Origin: Apostichopus japonicus | Lineage: Eukaryota > Echinodermata > Holothuroidea > Aspidochirotida > Stichopodidae | NCBI RefSeq assembly: GCF_037975245.1 | Contig: NC_092582.1 | Location: forward strand, 14,072,077 to 14,136,076 | Length of the DNA: 64,000 bases | Direction of reading: 5' to 3' | Part shown: piece after piece, positions 48,089-60,446 of the stretch | Layout of the letters: every line of letters starts with the position of its first letter | Numbering within the stretch: position 1 is the first letter of the stretch | Translations under genes and position numbers: made by a program | Notes under the pieces: generated by a model | What the model was told of the DNA's origin: nothing | Seen by the model: only the letters and a program-made list of their open reading frames with translations | Databases searched by the model: none

Positions 48089-49477
48089 GACGGAATGTTC
48101 TCACAATTGTGGTGGTTGAGTGAAGGCTTAAGTAAAATGCAAGCAGACCAAAAGTTAAAAGTGTTTAAATGGGGGATGCATTGATAGTTAAAATTTAAAA
48201 ATGTCCTCGGGGTTGAGACTTTGATATCCAAAGGCTTAATACATTTCATTTCATTTTCATTTAATACATTCTGAATGAAATAACACTAAAGGGAAATTTC
48301 TTTATTATATATGTTTTTTTTTTACTTTCTAGCTGTTGAGATGTTCCTTACCCCCCCCCCCCCTCTCACCTGACCTTGTTTTGTTTCTGAAATGTTGAGA
48401 TGGTACACTGTAGAAATATATGTACTAAACCCCTTTTTTTCCATTGATATAATCTTTGTAAACAGGTTTGAAAAAATGTACTTCTGTTAAGGGAATTAGT
48501 ATACAGTAATTATTCGCATACATGAAACGTTTGAAATTAGTTCATCTCCTTTGTTGTCTGTCTTTGTTTGTTACAGAATTTGCACTGTAAAATATTTCCT
48601 ATTAGTCATATTTACTGAATACTGTTTTGTTTTTGTTTTTGAATTCCTTTATTATGTTGTGTTTTATTCAACTAGAAATTGTTTAGTTTAAAAGTCGGGC
48701 ACAGTATCCCATTGTTATACCTACAGTATTTAATATTTCCGTGAGAAAGAGAAAAGTTGCAGGATGAAGCTGAACTTTCCTGTATTCAAAAGTCTAAAAG
48801 ATGTGAACTTTTTCAGACTTCTGAATCCATCAGATATATTGTAAACAGTAATTGATTGGGAAATTTCCAGGTACAAAGGGGTAAACATGGTTGAATTCAA
48901 TGAAATTTGTCAGCCATGACACTATATCCTGATTCCGATATCCTCTCAATCCTAGAACAAAATGCACTGTGCCAGGGGCGCAACCATGTATACTTCTATC
49001 CCCCTCCACCCCTCCACCCCCCCCCCCCCTCCCGCAAGAGAAAATTCAGTATATCGTTGCAAAATGTAGCACCATTTTGAATCGAAGTGCCCTCTACTTC
49101 ACCAAACTTTGTCACCCTTACACCCCTCCCAGGGACAACTTAATATCTTACGAGTACCACAGGGCCGTTGTACCCCTGCATCCACTACAGCAATGACAGG
49201 ACTGCAAACCAGGGACAAAACGTATTCAAAGGATGATAAATCGTGTTCTATCTTGAGATGGTTCGTACAACTACTGGTTGTCACGTGGTATAACGATAAT
49301 AATACGTACACCAAAAAAAAAACCACAGCCTTAGTAGTCGTTTTGGCTATAAAATGTTAATTTGTTATTCAATTCATTTGGAGAACATTAGAATAAAATG
49401 TTAGAAACCCTTATAGCGCCCTCTTTATCTGCTAATCGAAATCACCGACTATATTTAAGTAGGTCATATATATATAC

Positions 49478-49540
<63 letters not shown>

Positions 49541-49558
49541 GTGTGTGTGTAGGAACTG
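48089..49558. other. Linker between units 2 and 3, ending in a TA/TG microsatellite
   Basis: Sequence after the unit 2 end that has no counterpart at the unit 1/unit 2 junction. It is probably the original 3' flank of an ancestral unit. It contains C-rich runs near 48350 and 49015 and an alternating TA then TG tract at 49465-49550. No exon is seen. Confidence 0.6.
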
Positions 49559-50378
49559 GCTGATTGAATACAAAGATGTTATATGCCCTACCACAAACAT
49601 TATAATTGTTGCAAACTGTAAGCAATAATTGCATGACAACGATTCAGAGCTGCGAACGGTAATAGTAATAAACAATCGACAATGAAACATTGTATGCATC
49701 TGATCGATTTCATTCATGACGGATGTCATGAATCTGAACGTGCTCTATGGAATGGCTTGACACTCACACGTTATGCTCAGCTGCTAATTTGCAAACTGTT
49801 CCCATTATAGAAGGAACAGCATAGGCTGTACCTCAACGCCCCTTGTGATGTTTTTTTCTCGTTTTTTTAACTCAGCAATATTTTGTTGCACTGAGGAATA
49901 AACAAAGTAGTATTAAACGAGTAATTTGCAAATAGAAGAAGAAAAAAGATGTTGCTGATCAGAGGGTTCAAAATGTAATTACTCTGACGGGCGTTTATAC
50001 TTTTCCGTACAATCAATATCCTGCTATTGACAATAGATTCTGTTAGATCAGGTGAGGGGGCGGGGCAGTAGGTCCTTTGTTAGATCGACCAGCAAACAAT
50101 AAATTTACCCTATATGATAATGGATCAGTACTATGAGTGAGCCATAACTGTTGGCGATACCGAACGGCATTGCATTTCGTCAGTTTTTTATTGCTCCGTT
50201 GAGTTTCACATTAATTTGCCACTTACCAAATTCGCTAATGCATATAAAAGTGTTAAACTGATATTTCCTACCCATGATATGATAGTTAATGACTTGAACT
50301 GTCATTGTACATAAAAGTTAAGTTTACTCACCATGAACGTTTTGAAGCGGTAAAAGTTTAGCATGGTATTCTCAAGCC

Positions 50379-51122
50379 GGGGCTATGTCAATGTTCCCAG
50401 AGTCCAATGTTCCCAGGGCTCGATGTTCCCAGGGTCCAATGCTCCCAGGCCCCAGGGTTCGATGTTTTCAGGGTTCGATGTTCCCAGGGTTCGATGTTCC
50501 CAGGGTCCAATGTTCCCAGGGTTCGATGTTCCCAGGGTTCGATGTTCCCAGGGTCCATTGTTCCCAAGGTTCTTTGTTCCCAGGGTCCAATGTTCCCAGG
50601 GTTCGATGTTCCCAGGGTTCGATGTTCCTAGGGTTTGATGTCCCTTTTTTTTCAAAAATCACCCGAAGGGACGTTGTTCAGTAAGAGCCGCACAGAAGTG
50701 TTGACCTGAGAGTCCAGAGTTCCACGAGGCCGAGAATTAAGAGGGTCCGCTTTGGTGCTGCCCGACCGTGCTCAGGGACAGGCTCAGATCCTGGGAACAT
50801 CGAACCATGGGAATATCGAGCCCTGGGAACATCGGACCCTGGGAACATTTGACCCTGGGAACATAGAACCCTGGGAACATTGAACCCTGGGAACATAGAA
50901 CCCTGGGAACATAGAACCCTGGGAACATCGAACCTTGGGAACATCGAACCCTGGGAACATCGATATTTCTGGGAACATCGAACCCTGGGAACAACGAACC
51001 TTGGGAACATCGAACCCTGGGAACAACGAACCTCGTATTCATCGTCAGCCATAGAAATAACACGAAAACGGGGAATATCGAACCCTGGGAACATTGAACC
51101 CCGGGAACATCGGGTAGACCCC
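50379..51122. mobile_element. 744 bp fold-back element whose arms are 16 bp minisatellites
   Basis: The left arm (about 50391-50643) has some 16 tandem copies of GATGTTCCCAGGGTTC with TCCAATG variants. The right arm (about 50797-51117) is the same repeat in the opposite orientation. The outer ends are GGGGCTATGTC and GGTAGACCCC, imperfect inverted repeats. It is flanked by the exact 8 bp duplication CTCAAGCC (50371-50378 and 51123-51130). Unit 2 has a single CCCAAGCC at the site (about 32895). The ~140 bp centre (50655-50795) is non-repetitive and non-coding. It lies about 1.6 kb upstream of exon 1 of stomatin copy 3. Confidence 0.88.
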
Positions 51123-51450
51123 CTCAAGCCAGCTCTCGTTGCGAATGTTCCCATGTTAACATATACACCACTGGCGTAAGCTTGAAGTGTCCGCATTTTG
51201 TGCCCCACCTCCCCCCCCCCCCGCCATGTTGCATTCATTTTGCTTTGAATCAAACCCCATCGCCCCTGATACTTCCAAGCGAAACCACTTAGCCTCATTA
51301 GGGGTTTTGGCAAACAATTACACACACATTCTCTCACTTCAGTTTTTTTGTGTCTTCAGTTTTGTTTTTTGCGTCTTCAGTTTTCTTTCTCTCCTATAGG
51401 GTACTTGATGGGGACTTGGCCCGGTGTACCTCCTGATCCCTTTTTCTACT

Positions 51451-51526
51451 AAACTAAACTAAACTGAACTGAACTTAGCTAAACTAAACTATAGAACTAT
51501 AAACTAAACTTAACTTAACTAAACTC
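51451..51526. repeat. (AAACT)n microsatellite
   Basis: Imperfect AAACT repeats, longer than the short tracts at the matching places in unit 1 (about 16713) and unit 2 (about 33205). Confidence 0.85.
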
Positions 51527-52709
51527 TCTCTTCCTAAATGAACTTTGGAAAATGACTTACTCGTAGTAAGAACGTCAATAGTGGGGGTACTTTATACGCA
51601 TGACCGGTACTGTACGTTACTTGAAAGAAGTAGTAAACAAACGTATAGGATACGATGGAAATTTTCTGGTCATACCTATTTTTATCTTGTGACGGTTGAC
51701 GTTACGTCCTGCCGAATATAACCTTTTCAAATTGTAAATACAGTACTAGTAGTGTTAACACTTAACGTCTTGCATTTTCCTTAGGTTTTATTTCTTTGTA
51801 ATCACAACTTTCACATGTTTGTTCCCTGAACATACTACGGAATCGTTCAAAGAACTATTCCTAAGAATTTAGCAGCCTAACACTAAATACCAGGCTTTTG
51901 CCTACACTGAAATAAGTAAGGACGTTCACTATCGTTTGGCAATATCTAGAATATCCTCATGAATACTTTCAAACAAAACCCAGATTATTATCATGACGGT
52001 CATTTTTTCAACTCGGTGAAACGATAATTACCAGAAAAGGGCAATAATATTCGCATAGTTCAATAAAACTTGTAGTTAAATTGGTGTATTTAAGAAACGA
52101 AATCAAAGCTACAATGATATTTGTCGTTTAAGACTCTTCTTTTTTAAACCATCTTTTACCAAAACACCCTGTCGCTGCTCTTCAATACTAGGCCATGTCT
52201 TATATTTGTTTAGTTTAGTTGTGATTTGTGAAGAAAATAATCAGGAAGGAAATGCAGTCTCCACCAAAGACCCTATGTATAAATGTAATACAGAGACCTC
52301 AAATCCTCTCACTTCTTCCTCATTCTTGAAACCATGGACCTTGTTGTTTTTGTTTTTGAAGGGCGCACTGACGTTTTCTAAGCTTCCGTACTATAACTAC
52401 TCTACAATTTGCATGATAGTTTTGTTTACGTAATACAAAGGCGTTTTTATATTTTCAGCTCTGACATACAAACTGCGTATATGCTCTGTGTGTAGTATCG
52501 AGCTTAGTTACCTATTAGATTTCAATACGAACGCAGACGGTATATAGAAAGTCCGTGATCGATCCTACAGTATTTTACACTGTAAACATTTTCAGAAGCG
52601 CATCAACAAGCCATTGGCACTAATAAGTGACAACAAATCTGTCCAAGATTTGTTAAAACTGCGCTATTTCTAATACTTTTTGTATCTATCGAAAAATACA
52701 AAGATCGTC

Positions 52710-52764
52710 ATGTCGGCGAAAGACACCGGACCAGGCTACAGTTCCTCTACGCCACAGGAACAAG
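52710..52764 (+). CDS. STOM: Stomatin copy 3, exon 1 only
   Basis: Encodes MSAKDTGPGYSSSTPQEQ plus the first base of a glycine codon, followed by GGTGAGAA as in the other copies. It has the same length (55 bases) and phase as exon 1 of genes 1 and 2. A candidate TATATAG lies at 52541-52547. No exon 2 was found before the window end. The gene may continue beyond 64000 across a large insertion, or be a truncated pseudogene. Confidence 0.75.
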
Positions 52765-52908
52765 GTGAGAAATTAAAGCATTTTCATGTATAGCAGCCTA
52801 ACACCGAAAAATAGTACTAGAAATAGGCCTAGGCCTAGTAGTACCTGCCAACCTTTTAAATTCTAACATCACATTAAGTTAAACGTTAAGTTATAGGACC
52901 TTAGCCTT

Positions 52909-54894
52909 TATGGCGGGCCATCAGTCTCAAATCATGGGAGATCGACTTATACCGATTTAAATCGACATATACCAGTTTCCTTCGACATATACCAGTTTCC
53001 TTCGACTTATACCAGTTTCATTCTACATATCATCGATTTAAATCGACATATACCAGTTTCATTTTACATATCATCGATTTAAATCGACATATACCAGTTT
53101 CATTCTACATATCATCGATTTATTTTACTTATCATCGATTTAAATCGATGATAAGTAAAATAAATCGATGATATGTCGAAGTAAACTGGTAAATGTCGAT
53201 TTAAATCGATGATATGTAGAATGAAACTGGTATATGTCAATTTAAATCGACATATCATCGATTTATTCTACATATCATCGATTTATTTTACTTATCATCG
53301 ATTTAAATCGACGATAAGTAAAATAAATCGATGATATGTCGAAGTAAACTGGTATATGTCGATTTAAATCGATGATATGTAGAATGAAACTGGTATATGT
53401 CAATTTAAATCGACATATCATCGATTTATTCTACATATCATCGATTTATTTTACTTATCATCGATTTAAATCGATGATAAGTAAAATAAATCGATGATAT
53501 GTCGAAGTAAACTGGTATATGTCGATTTAAATCGATGATAAGTAAAATAAATCGATGATATGTCCATTTAAATCGACATCTACCAGTTTAAATCGATGAT
53601 ATGTCGAATTAAATCGGTAGAAGTCAATTTCCGTGGACTTATACCAGTTTCTAGCGTCTCAAATTGACATATACCTATTTAAATCGACATATCATCGATT
53701 TAGCTCATTAACATATTCCAAATCCCGATTTCGGTGATGATTGACATGTGGAGATACATCACGTGTAGTCACCTGACAAGGCGGGCGAGTAATTTAATAG
53801 TTCCAAAATTACGAAGCTAGCAAGGGTGTTCATCATGGTTATATGTCAATGGTAATTATGAACAATTACTTGCAAAAAGATTTCGGTGTAACAATAAGGC
53901 TGAAATAACTGATATGTCAATGACGTGCAATTATCTCAATGCAAACTGGGCTTGTCTACTCGAACACGTGGCGCTATAGTATAGGAATACACATGCAACT
54001 GAATAGGCCCACAGTACGTACACAGATGCAATTACCTACTCCAGTTACACCATAAACAATGATGATATTGTTCTGCAGTGAGGCCTACTGTAAGGTTACG
54101 TTTTAATGTAGCTAAGTATATACCCATGGGGTTTAACAGTTACAGTATTCAAGCTCAAATCATGCATTCCACTGTGCTCGTGTTTATTTTCAATTGCTCG
54201 CCCGCCTTGTCAGGTGACTACACGTGATTTATCTCCACATGTCAATCATCACCGAAATCGGGATTTGGAATATGTTAATGAGCTAAATCGATGATATGTC
54301 GATTTAAATAGGTATATGTCAATTTGAGACGCTAGAAACTGGTATAAGTCCACGGAAATTGACTTCTACCGATTTAATTCGACATATCATCGATTTAAAC
54401 TGGTAGATATCGATTTAAATGGACATATCATCGATTTATTTTACTTATCATCGATTTAAATCGATGATAAGTAAAATAAATCGATGATATGTAGAATAAA
54501 TCGATGATATGTCGATTTAAATTGACATATACCAGTTTCATTCTACATATCATCGATTTAAATCGACATATACCAGTTTACTTCGACATATCATCGATTT
54601 ATTTTACTTATCATCGATTTAAATCGATGATAAGTAAAATAAATCGATGATATGTAGAATGAAACTGGTATATGTCGCTTTAAATCGATGATATGTAGAA
54701 TGAAACTGGTATATGTCGAATTAAATCGATGATATGTAGAATGAAACTGGTATATGTCGATTTAAATCGATGATATGTAGAATGAAACTGGTATAAGTCG
54801 AAGGAAACTGGTATATGTCGAAGGAAACTGGTATATGTCGATTTAAATCGGTATAAGTCGATCTCCCATGATTTGAGACTGATGGCCCGCCATA
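52909..54894. mobile_element. 2 kb giant fold-back transposon in intron 1 of stomatin copy 3
   Basis: Left end TATGGCGGGCCATCAGTCTC and right end GAGACTGATGGCCCGCCATA are exact inverted repeats. They are flanked by AGCCTT (52903-52908 and 54895-54900); units 1 and 2 have one uninterrupted site. The left arm is 52909-53789, the right arm 54197-54894, and the loop about 407 bp. Arms are built from ~20 bp modules such as ATATACCAGTTTC and ATCATCGATTTA, many of them centred on palindromic ATCGATTTAAATCGAT. The inner arm parts (ACATGTGGAGAT...CTTGTCAGGTGAC) are also paired. No transposase. The TATGG ends and 6 bp duplication match the MITE at 15960-16110. Confidence 0.93.
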
Positions 54895-55705
54895 AGCCTT
54901 GGTGTAGTCTCTTTCTATCAGGGTTAATGTTAGACAAGTCGTAGCCTTATTGGCTACATCAAAAGTGTTGGATTTAGCGTGCTAATCTTATTCATAGCCA
55001 TGCAACTCTTTTTTTACTATGTTGGCTAGAGTCCCTAGTCAAGCCTACAAAGTACAATATGATTATGAATAGGCCTAGTAGAAATTAGAAGGTAGGCAGC
55101 TAAGCCTAAGTTAGGCAAACTGTACAGTCCAGTGTTCTACTACTAGTATTAGCCTAGGTGTAGGTTAGTACTAACTTCTATAAGGTATCTATTACTGTAC
55201 AGTTGGCTTCCTACCAGTGGTGACACACTTATGGAAATTTTAATTATTTTACCATGTAGCCTATAGTAAGCTGGTAATGGAAAGTAGGCTAGGCTATGGC
55301 CCAACTTCTACTAGCTCTCTCAAAGAATTAATGGTAAACTGTTGCTGAATATTCTTTTAAACTATGGAATCAGCTCCTAATGAAATTAAACACTCCAATT
55401 GGTGTACAATTCTTTATATGACACTAAATGCCTGTCTTAATGCTAAATATTACAATTCAGTTATATGTAAACATCTCTTCTTACACATCCTGATGACTAA
55501 TTCTCATGCATTTTGGTTTCCATACCAGCAAGGGCTAGCCTTGAAAAACAGTGTCCTGTATATTCGTGGATGTACGTAATATATGTCTGTATATATGTAC
55601 TTTCATTTATAAATGTGTCTGTAATATATACAAAGTAAGAACGCCCAAAAGTGAGGTCAAGCAATAATGTTAATTTGCAAAACTAGGCTTAAATCATCAT
55701 TATTC

Positions 55706-57776
55706 AGAAAATTTAAGCCTCTCTATTCTTTTTGTCCATTTCTTATAGTAATTGTCATATTATAATACTACAGAGGATAGTCTACCCTTACAGGCTTTAG
55801 TATAAATTGTAACTCATATGAGGTCATCTGAATGATTCTCACACAACATATTTAGAAGATTTTTATGAATAGGTATCAAAATGGCACCATTATGAGCTAG
55901 GCCTAAGATGCTTGTATGGAAATTGTGCAATAGTTTCTAAATATTGCTAAAAATATGTCAAATATAGTAATGTTTGTTGTTAACATATATTGCAAAGCTA
56001 AGAATTAGTGAAATTTATTAGACAATAGTGTTCATAGTCTCAAGTATGCACTATAATTGAACCCACCATGCCTCACAGTTTTTAACATATTTTTGTGGAT
56101 TTGATCAATGATATTGCCTACAGTATTTTCTTAACTGGTAGGGATTACAACGTAGTTAGTCCATACAACTTCAGTATGTTTTAATGTTCATAACTTCAAA
56201 ATGATACAGCAGTACAATGAATATTTCTTTAGTTGACTAGAAATTCTTGTTCTTGATATAAGTGAAAGTATGATATGCCAGGCTGAATGTCGAAGAGTAT
56301 GTGTATGTGGTAACAAGTAAATTAAGAAAGTTATCTGATTATCTGAACAATCAAATCAAGGTTTTACATGGATCAGTAAATACAGAAGTCAGTATCTGAC
56401 CACAAGAACTAGTTGGGAACCCAAGGCCCTAATGATTTCATTTAATAGAAAATTATCATGCATTGCAAATTTGCAATACCAGACATTCTTAGCATGGAAA
56501 ATCCTAGTTGACACATATTTCTAACATGTATACTGTACACATGTTTTAACATTCATATCAAAGCCCTCTTACATAACAAGTTGAAATGATAGTAAGTGAA
56601 TACAAATATTGCAAGACCTACAGGTATGCTGGAATCCCTCCTCATTCAGTCCTCCATATTTCCTTTGGGGTTTCATATATTTTATTTCAGTATTGTCACT
56701 AGGATTTTGAAAGTTATGTCAAAGTGTGTGTCAACAAGGCCTAAACGTTATGATATTTGAGTGCGCACATATGATAGCCTATTGCACAAAGTTTGCTATC
56801 TCAACAAAGGCGAAATTAAGTTACAAGTAGCTTTTGTCAAACAACAAACTTTGTCTTGATGTGGCACTACAGATGCAAAATTGTTTTCAGGCAATGGGTA
56901 CGGGACAATTAGCCAATCAGATCACAGGAATTTTGGAAAAGCATCAATGACTATTTTTAGCATGAAAATCTGTGTGATGTAAATGTTGTTGACTGTACCT
57001 AACGGTTGATTGAAGTTGAACTACTTAGGTTTATTTGTTTTCAAAAAATTCATCTGTAGGATTAAAAGGAATTTTGTTTCTTTTTAGAAGAGGTTGTGGG
57101 TTTTTTTTTAAAGAAAGAAAGATGTTTATTCAAAGAAGTGTTTTGTAAGGTTTTCACAGGCCTAGTTGTGAGTGTGTGTACTTAAGGTTTTTTTCTTCAA
57201 ATTGACTGGTTCCCTATTCTTCAATTTATTAATTTAATGGCCTCATTTTTCATAAGCTTCCTTTGTCACAATTGCAGGTTAGAGGATGTCTGAAAATTAA
57301 AAAATGATGCAAACACTGCGACATAAATAATCCAGGCATTGAAACGAAGTGGGAAGACCGTTATCTGTAAATTGCTACTCATACAGTAAGCCTTTGCAAA
57401 CTTTCATCCAAAGCTTTTGCCGCAGCTAGAATTATAACTGGTGTATTAATCTCTGTGGGTGTAGAAAGACTTTTATGGCTCACATCTGTTTATCACTTAA
57501 TAAAAGGCCATGTAGCTTGTATGCTAGGCACACAAGCGCTAGTCTAATGAATATTTATTGTTGTGAATGTGTGATCAGAAAATAACAACAAGTTTCCAAA
57601 GCGGTAACAATCTTCATATGTAAATAACAATCAGATCTTTATGTAGTAGGTGATTATCTACAATGGAATGCTTTGTCAAAAGAATTTGAAAGCTGTTGTT
57701 CTTGCTGTTATATTCTGATTCTGTAAGCTAAATGCCAACAAGCACAGTGTCTTGCAGGGTCATAGTCGAAAAATGT
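55706..57776. other. Unit 3-specific 2 kb stretch in intron 1
   Basis: Units 1 and 2 lack this between AAACTAGGCT(C/T)AAATCATCAT and the TGGTGGAAGTGACAGTCCC-like block. No end repeats were resolved. The part 56733-57190 resembles 59398-59850. It is non-coding. Confidence 0.5.
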
Positions 57777-58491
57777 TAGACTGGTGGCAGTGCCAGTCCC
57801 TACAAATTTCTGTGATTGTTCTTGGAAATGAAACGATTAGGAGGAGATATCACCTCTATATATTTAAAAGGAAGGAAAGAGCACAATCTCTGCCCCCACC
57901 CCTCCTTTCCCCCCACCCCTCCTTTCCACGTGTGTGAAATCTTTCATTGTACAATTGGTCCAGCACAAGTTTGCCTCCTTCCATTAATTGACAGGTCATT
58001 ATGTGACTCTTAACACACAGATTGGGATATTTCATTGATACTCAACCCATTAACTTGATCATTCTTTTAAGTTTATAATCTACATGCAATTTCCTATGTA
58101 CCCTAAAAAAATACATTTATGACTGGTAACGAGTTAGCACTGCACCTCCTATATGACATTTCTGGTCCACCTCCAACTTTCTAAGGGCTTCCTCTTGATT
58201 TACTGTAGCCTAATATTCAGCAGGATGTACAGTAAAATGAGACGAGAGAAATTGTGCAGTATTGAATGCTTGCTTTTAACTATTCTTTAATTGGCGGAAT
58301 AGTTTAATTGTAACCACCAATGTTTATACTGTAAGATAAGCTTTTTATAAACCAAACATTAAAAAGAAAACACTTACAGTAGTGGCATTTTCTTGTTTAA
58401 TTTGTCTTAATTACCCATTTCATTCTACATTTTCCCCTCAGTGCTGCGTCAACATGATATTGTATAAATAGCCTTTCAGCATGATCATTAC

Positions 58492-59969
58492 CAGTAATGT
58501 TATTAGTGAAAAAAAGTTTGCATCCCAGGGACGCAAGCCCCCGAAAAAGTTTGCGTCCCGTAAAAAATGCTTGCGTCCCAATCGAAAACCAATTACGTTT
58601 ATTGTATGACCTTCTGTTACTAATACTAGTGTAGTATCACAGCCTATACTTTGTGAATGTTATACACAAATATAGGACAGAAATGCTCAGTGCCTTAACC
58701 TCGCTATTTTCCAGGGGCGGCCGGGGCGCCCCTCCTTTCGACCGCCCTGCCGTTTCAACCCATTTTTACCCCCATTCCCCTCTCCTTCTACTTCCCTACT
58801 CGCCAACTCGGCAGTAGATCCGTGCTTTGACCTTGCAGCGATTCCAACAAACAACTCTTCAAAAATCCCTGTACCTACAGTGTGCATATATCTTGCTAAA
58901 TTCCAGTTCACTGTACTGCTGCATGTACATGCCTGTTCGAGCTTCATTTTCAACTACACATGCGCAAATACTTAAAATCTGATCCAACATTTATCCTGGC
59001 TCTTTGCAAGCAATAATATATAGGAAAATTACAGTAGGTCTATGTGAATAGTTTTTTACGCAATGTAGATTTAAAAAAAAAATCAGTTCAATGTTCTAAA
59101 GTACAATAGTTTGCACACAAATGTTGCGCCAAAATAACATCTACTGTACTGAAGCACGTGGTTAATTGGACCGCGAAAAATTTTTGCAACAGAAACTACT
59201 GATGGTAAGAATGCACATTTTACATTAGCAACTATTAATACTGTACAGAGAGAAGAAACATACTGTGAGCTGAAATATCCTGTTCAGGATCAGAGATGTT
59301 AGCTTCCCACAAAATTTGTAGATTGTCTCCACTCATTAACATTTTCTGATCAAAACAATGATTAAAATATTACGAAGCCTCTTCGTTGTACTGTATGTGA
59401 CAAGGCCTAACGTTATGATATTGGAGTGCACACAAATGATAGCCTATACCGCAAAAAACTTCACTATCTCTACACAGGGGAAAGTAAGTTGCAAGTAATT
59501 GTTGTTAAACAACATACTCTGTGTTCACTGAGCACTACAGGTGCAAGAATTTTCACAGACAATGGATGGGGACTTATAACCAATCAAATCACAGGAATTT
59601 TGGAAAAGCATCATTGTCTATTTTTAGCATGGAAATCTCCATAATGGGGTGTTGTTAACCCTGTACCTTGCAGTGGATTGTTATGATATATTTATTTGCA
59701 AACAAATTCAATGATCTGTTGGAGTAGGAGAAATTTTGCTTCTTGTAAGAAGAAGTTGTGGTCTTTTGAAAAGAAATAATGTTCATTCCAAAATGTGTTT
59801 TGACAGTTTTGTTATGTTTTCCGTTGACCTAGTTGTGAGTGTGTCTAGTTGGGTTTTTATTCTCAAAAAAAAAGTTTGCATCCCCGGGACGCAAGCAATT
59901 TGAAGATTTTGCGTCCCTGGCCAAAACATTGCGTCCCGGACGCAGAATCCTGCGTTCGTAACAATACTG
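58492..59969. mobile_element. 1.5 kb transposon with CAGTA ends and GCGTCCC motifs
   Basis: Left CAGTAATGTTATTAGTG and right TAACAATACTG pair as short inverted ends. A possible 5 bp duplication, ATTAC, flanks it (58487-58491 and 59970-59974). Near both ends are repeats of TTTGCGTCCC and GGGACGCAAGC. Units 1 and 2 are uninterrupted here (GATCATTACACACAAG and similar). The interior holds a segment also found at 56733. It is non-coding. Confidence 0.7.
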
Positions 59970-60446
59970 ATTACTGTACACACAAGTTGCTTCTCCAAAG
60001 CCTCACTGTAAATACTGTACAACGCCCCATCAGAAGCCGACAATATCTAAGTTTTGCATTATTTTTTCTAATATAATATATTAATATACTGTAGCTCTCC
60101 TATAGTATAATTTATGAAGCAATTACTATTTGAAAAAAAGTTAAACCTCTTGTGCAGAATAAAATTAAGGGTAACATGTGTAAATGACATGAAATTTTGT
60201 CACTGGTACGGTATAATTCCATGGGTATTCTTTTTCTGACCTTATTCTGTACGGTAAATTGAATTATACATGAGATGTCTGCCTGAATGGCTCATATAGA
60301 AATTGAATAAAAGTGATGGTATCATAAAGTACTGTAGTACATATACTTGTAAAATGAACGTAAACGTCCAAATTTTAGAAAAATAATTGTTACTCGATAC
60401 TGCCACAGATAATACAAGAAGAAAAAAAATTCTGAACAGTATTAAA

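Noticed and set aside
50391-50643. Regular short repeats that could recall a CRISPR array
   Set aside because: The units are contiguous 16 bp copies without unique spacers, the arms are inverted, and the DNA is animal nuclear sequence.
50363-51337. Several overlapping open frames of 60-220 codons on both strands with FPGFDVPRV-like repeats
   Set aside because: They are translations of the 16 bp minisatellite arms; 16 is not a multiple of three, so all frames stay open. Not genes.
54680-54937. Minus-strand 85-codon frame with FKSTYTSF repeats
   Set aside because: It lies in the right arm of the fold-back and simply translates its modules.
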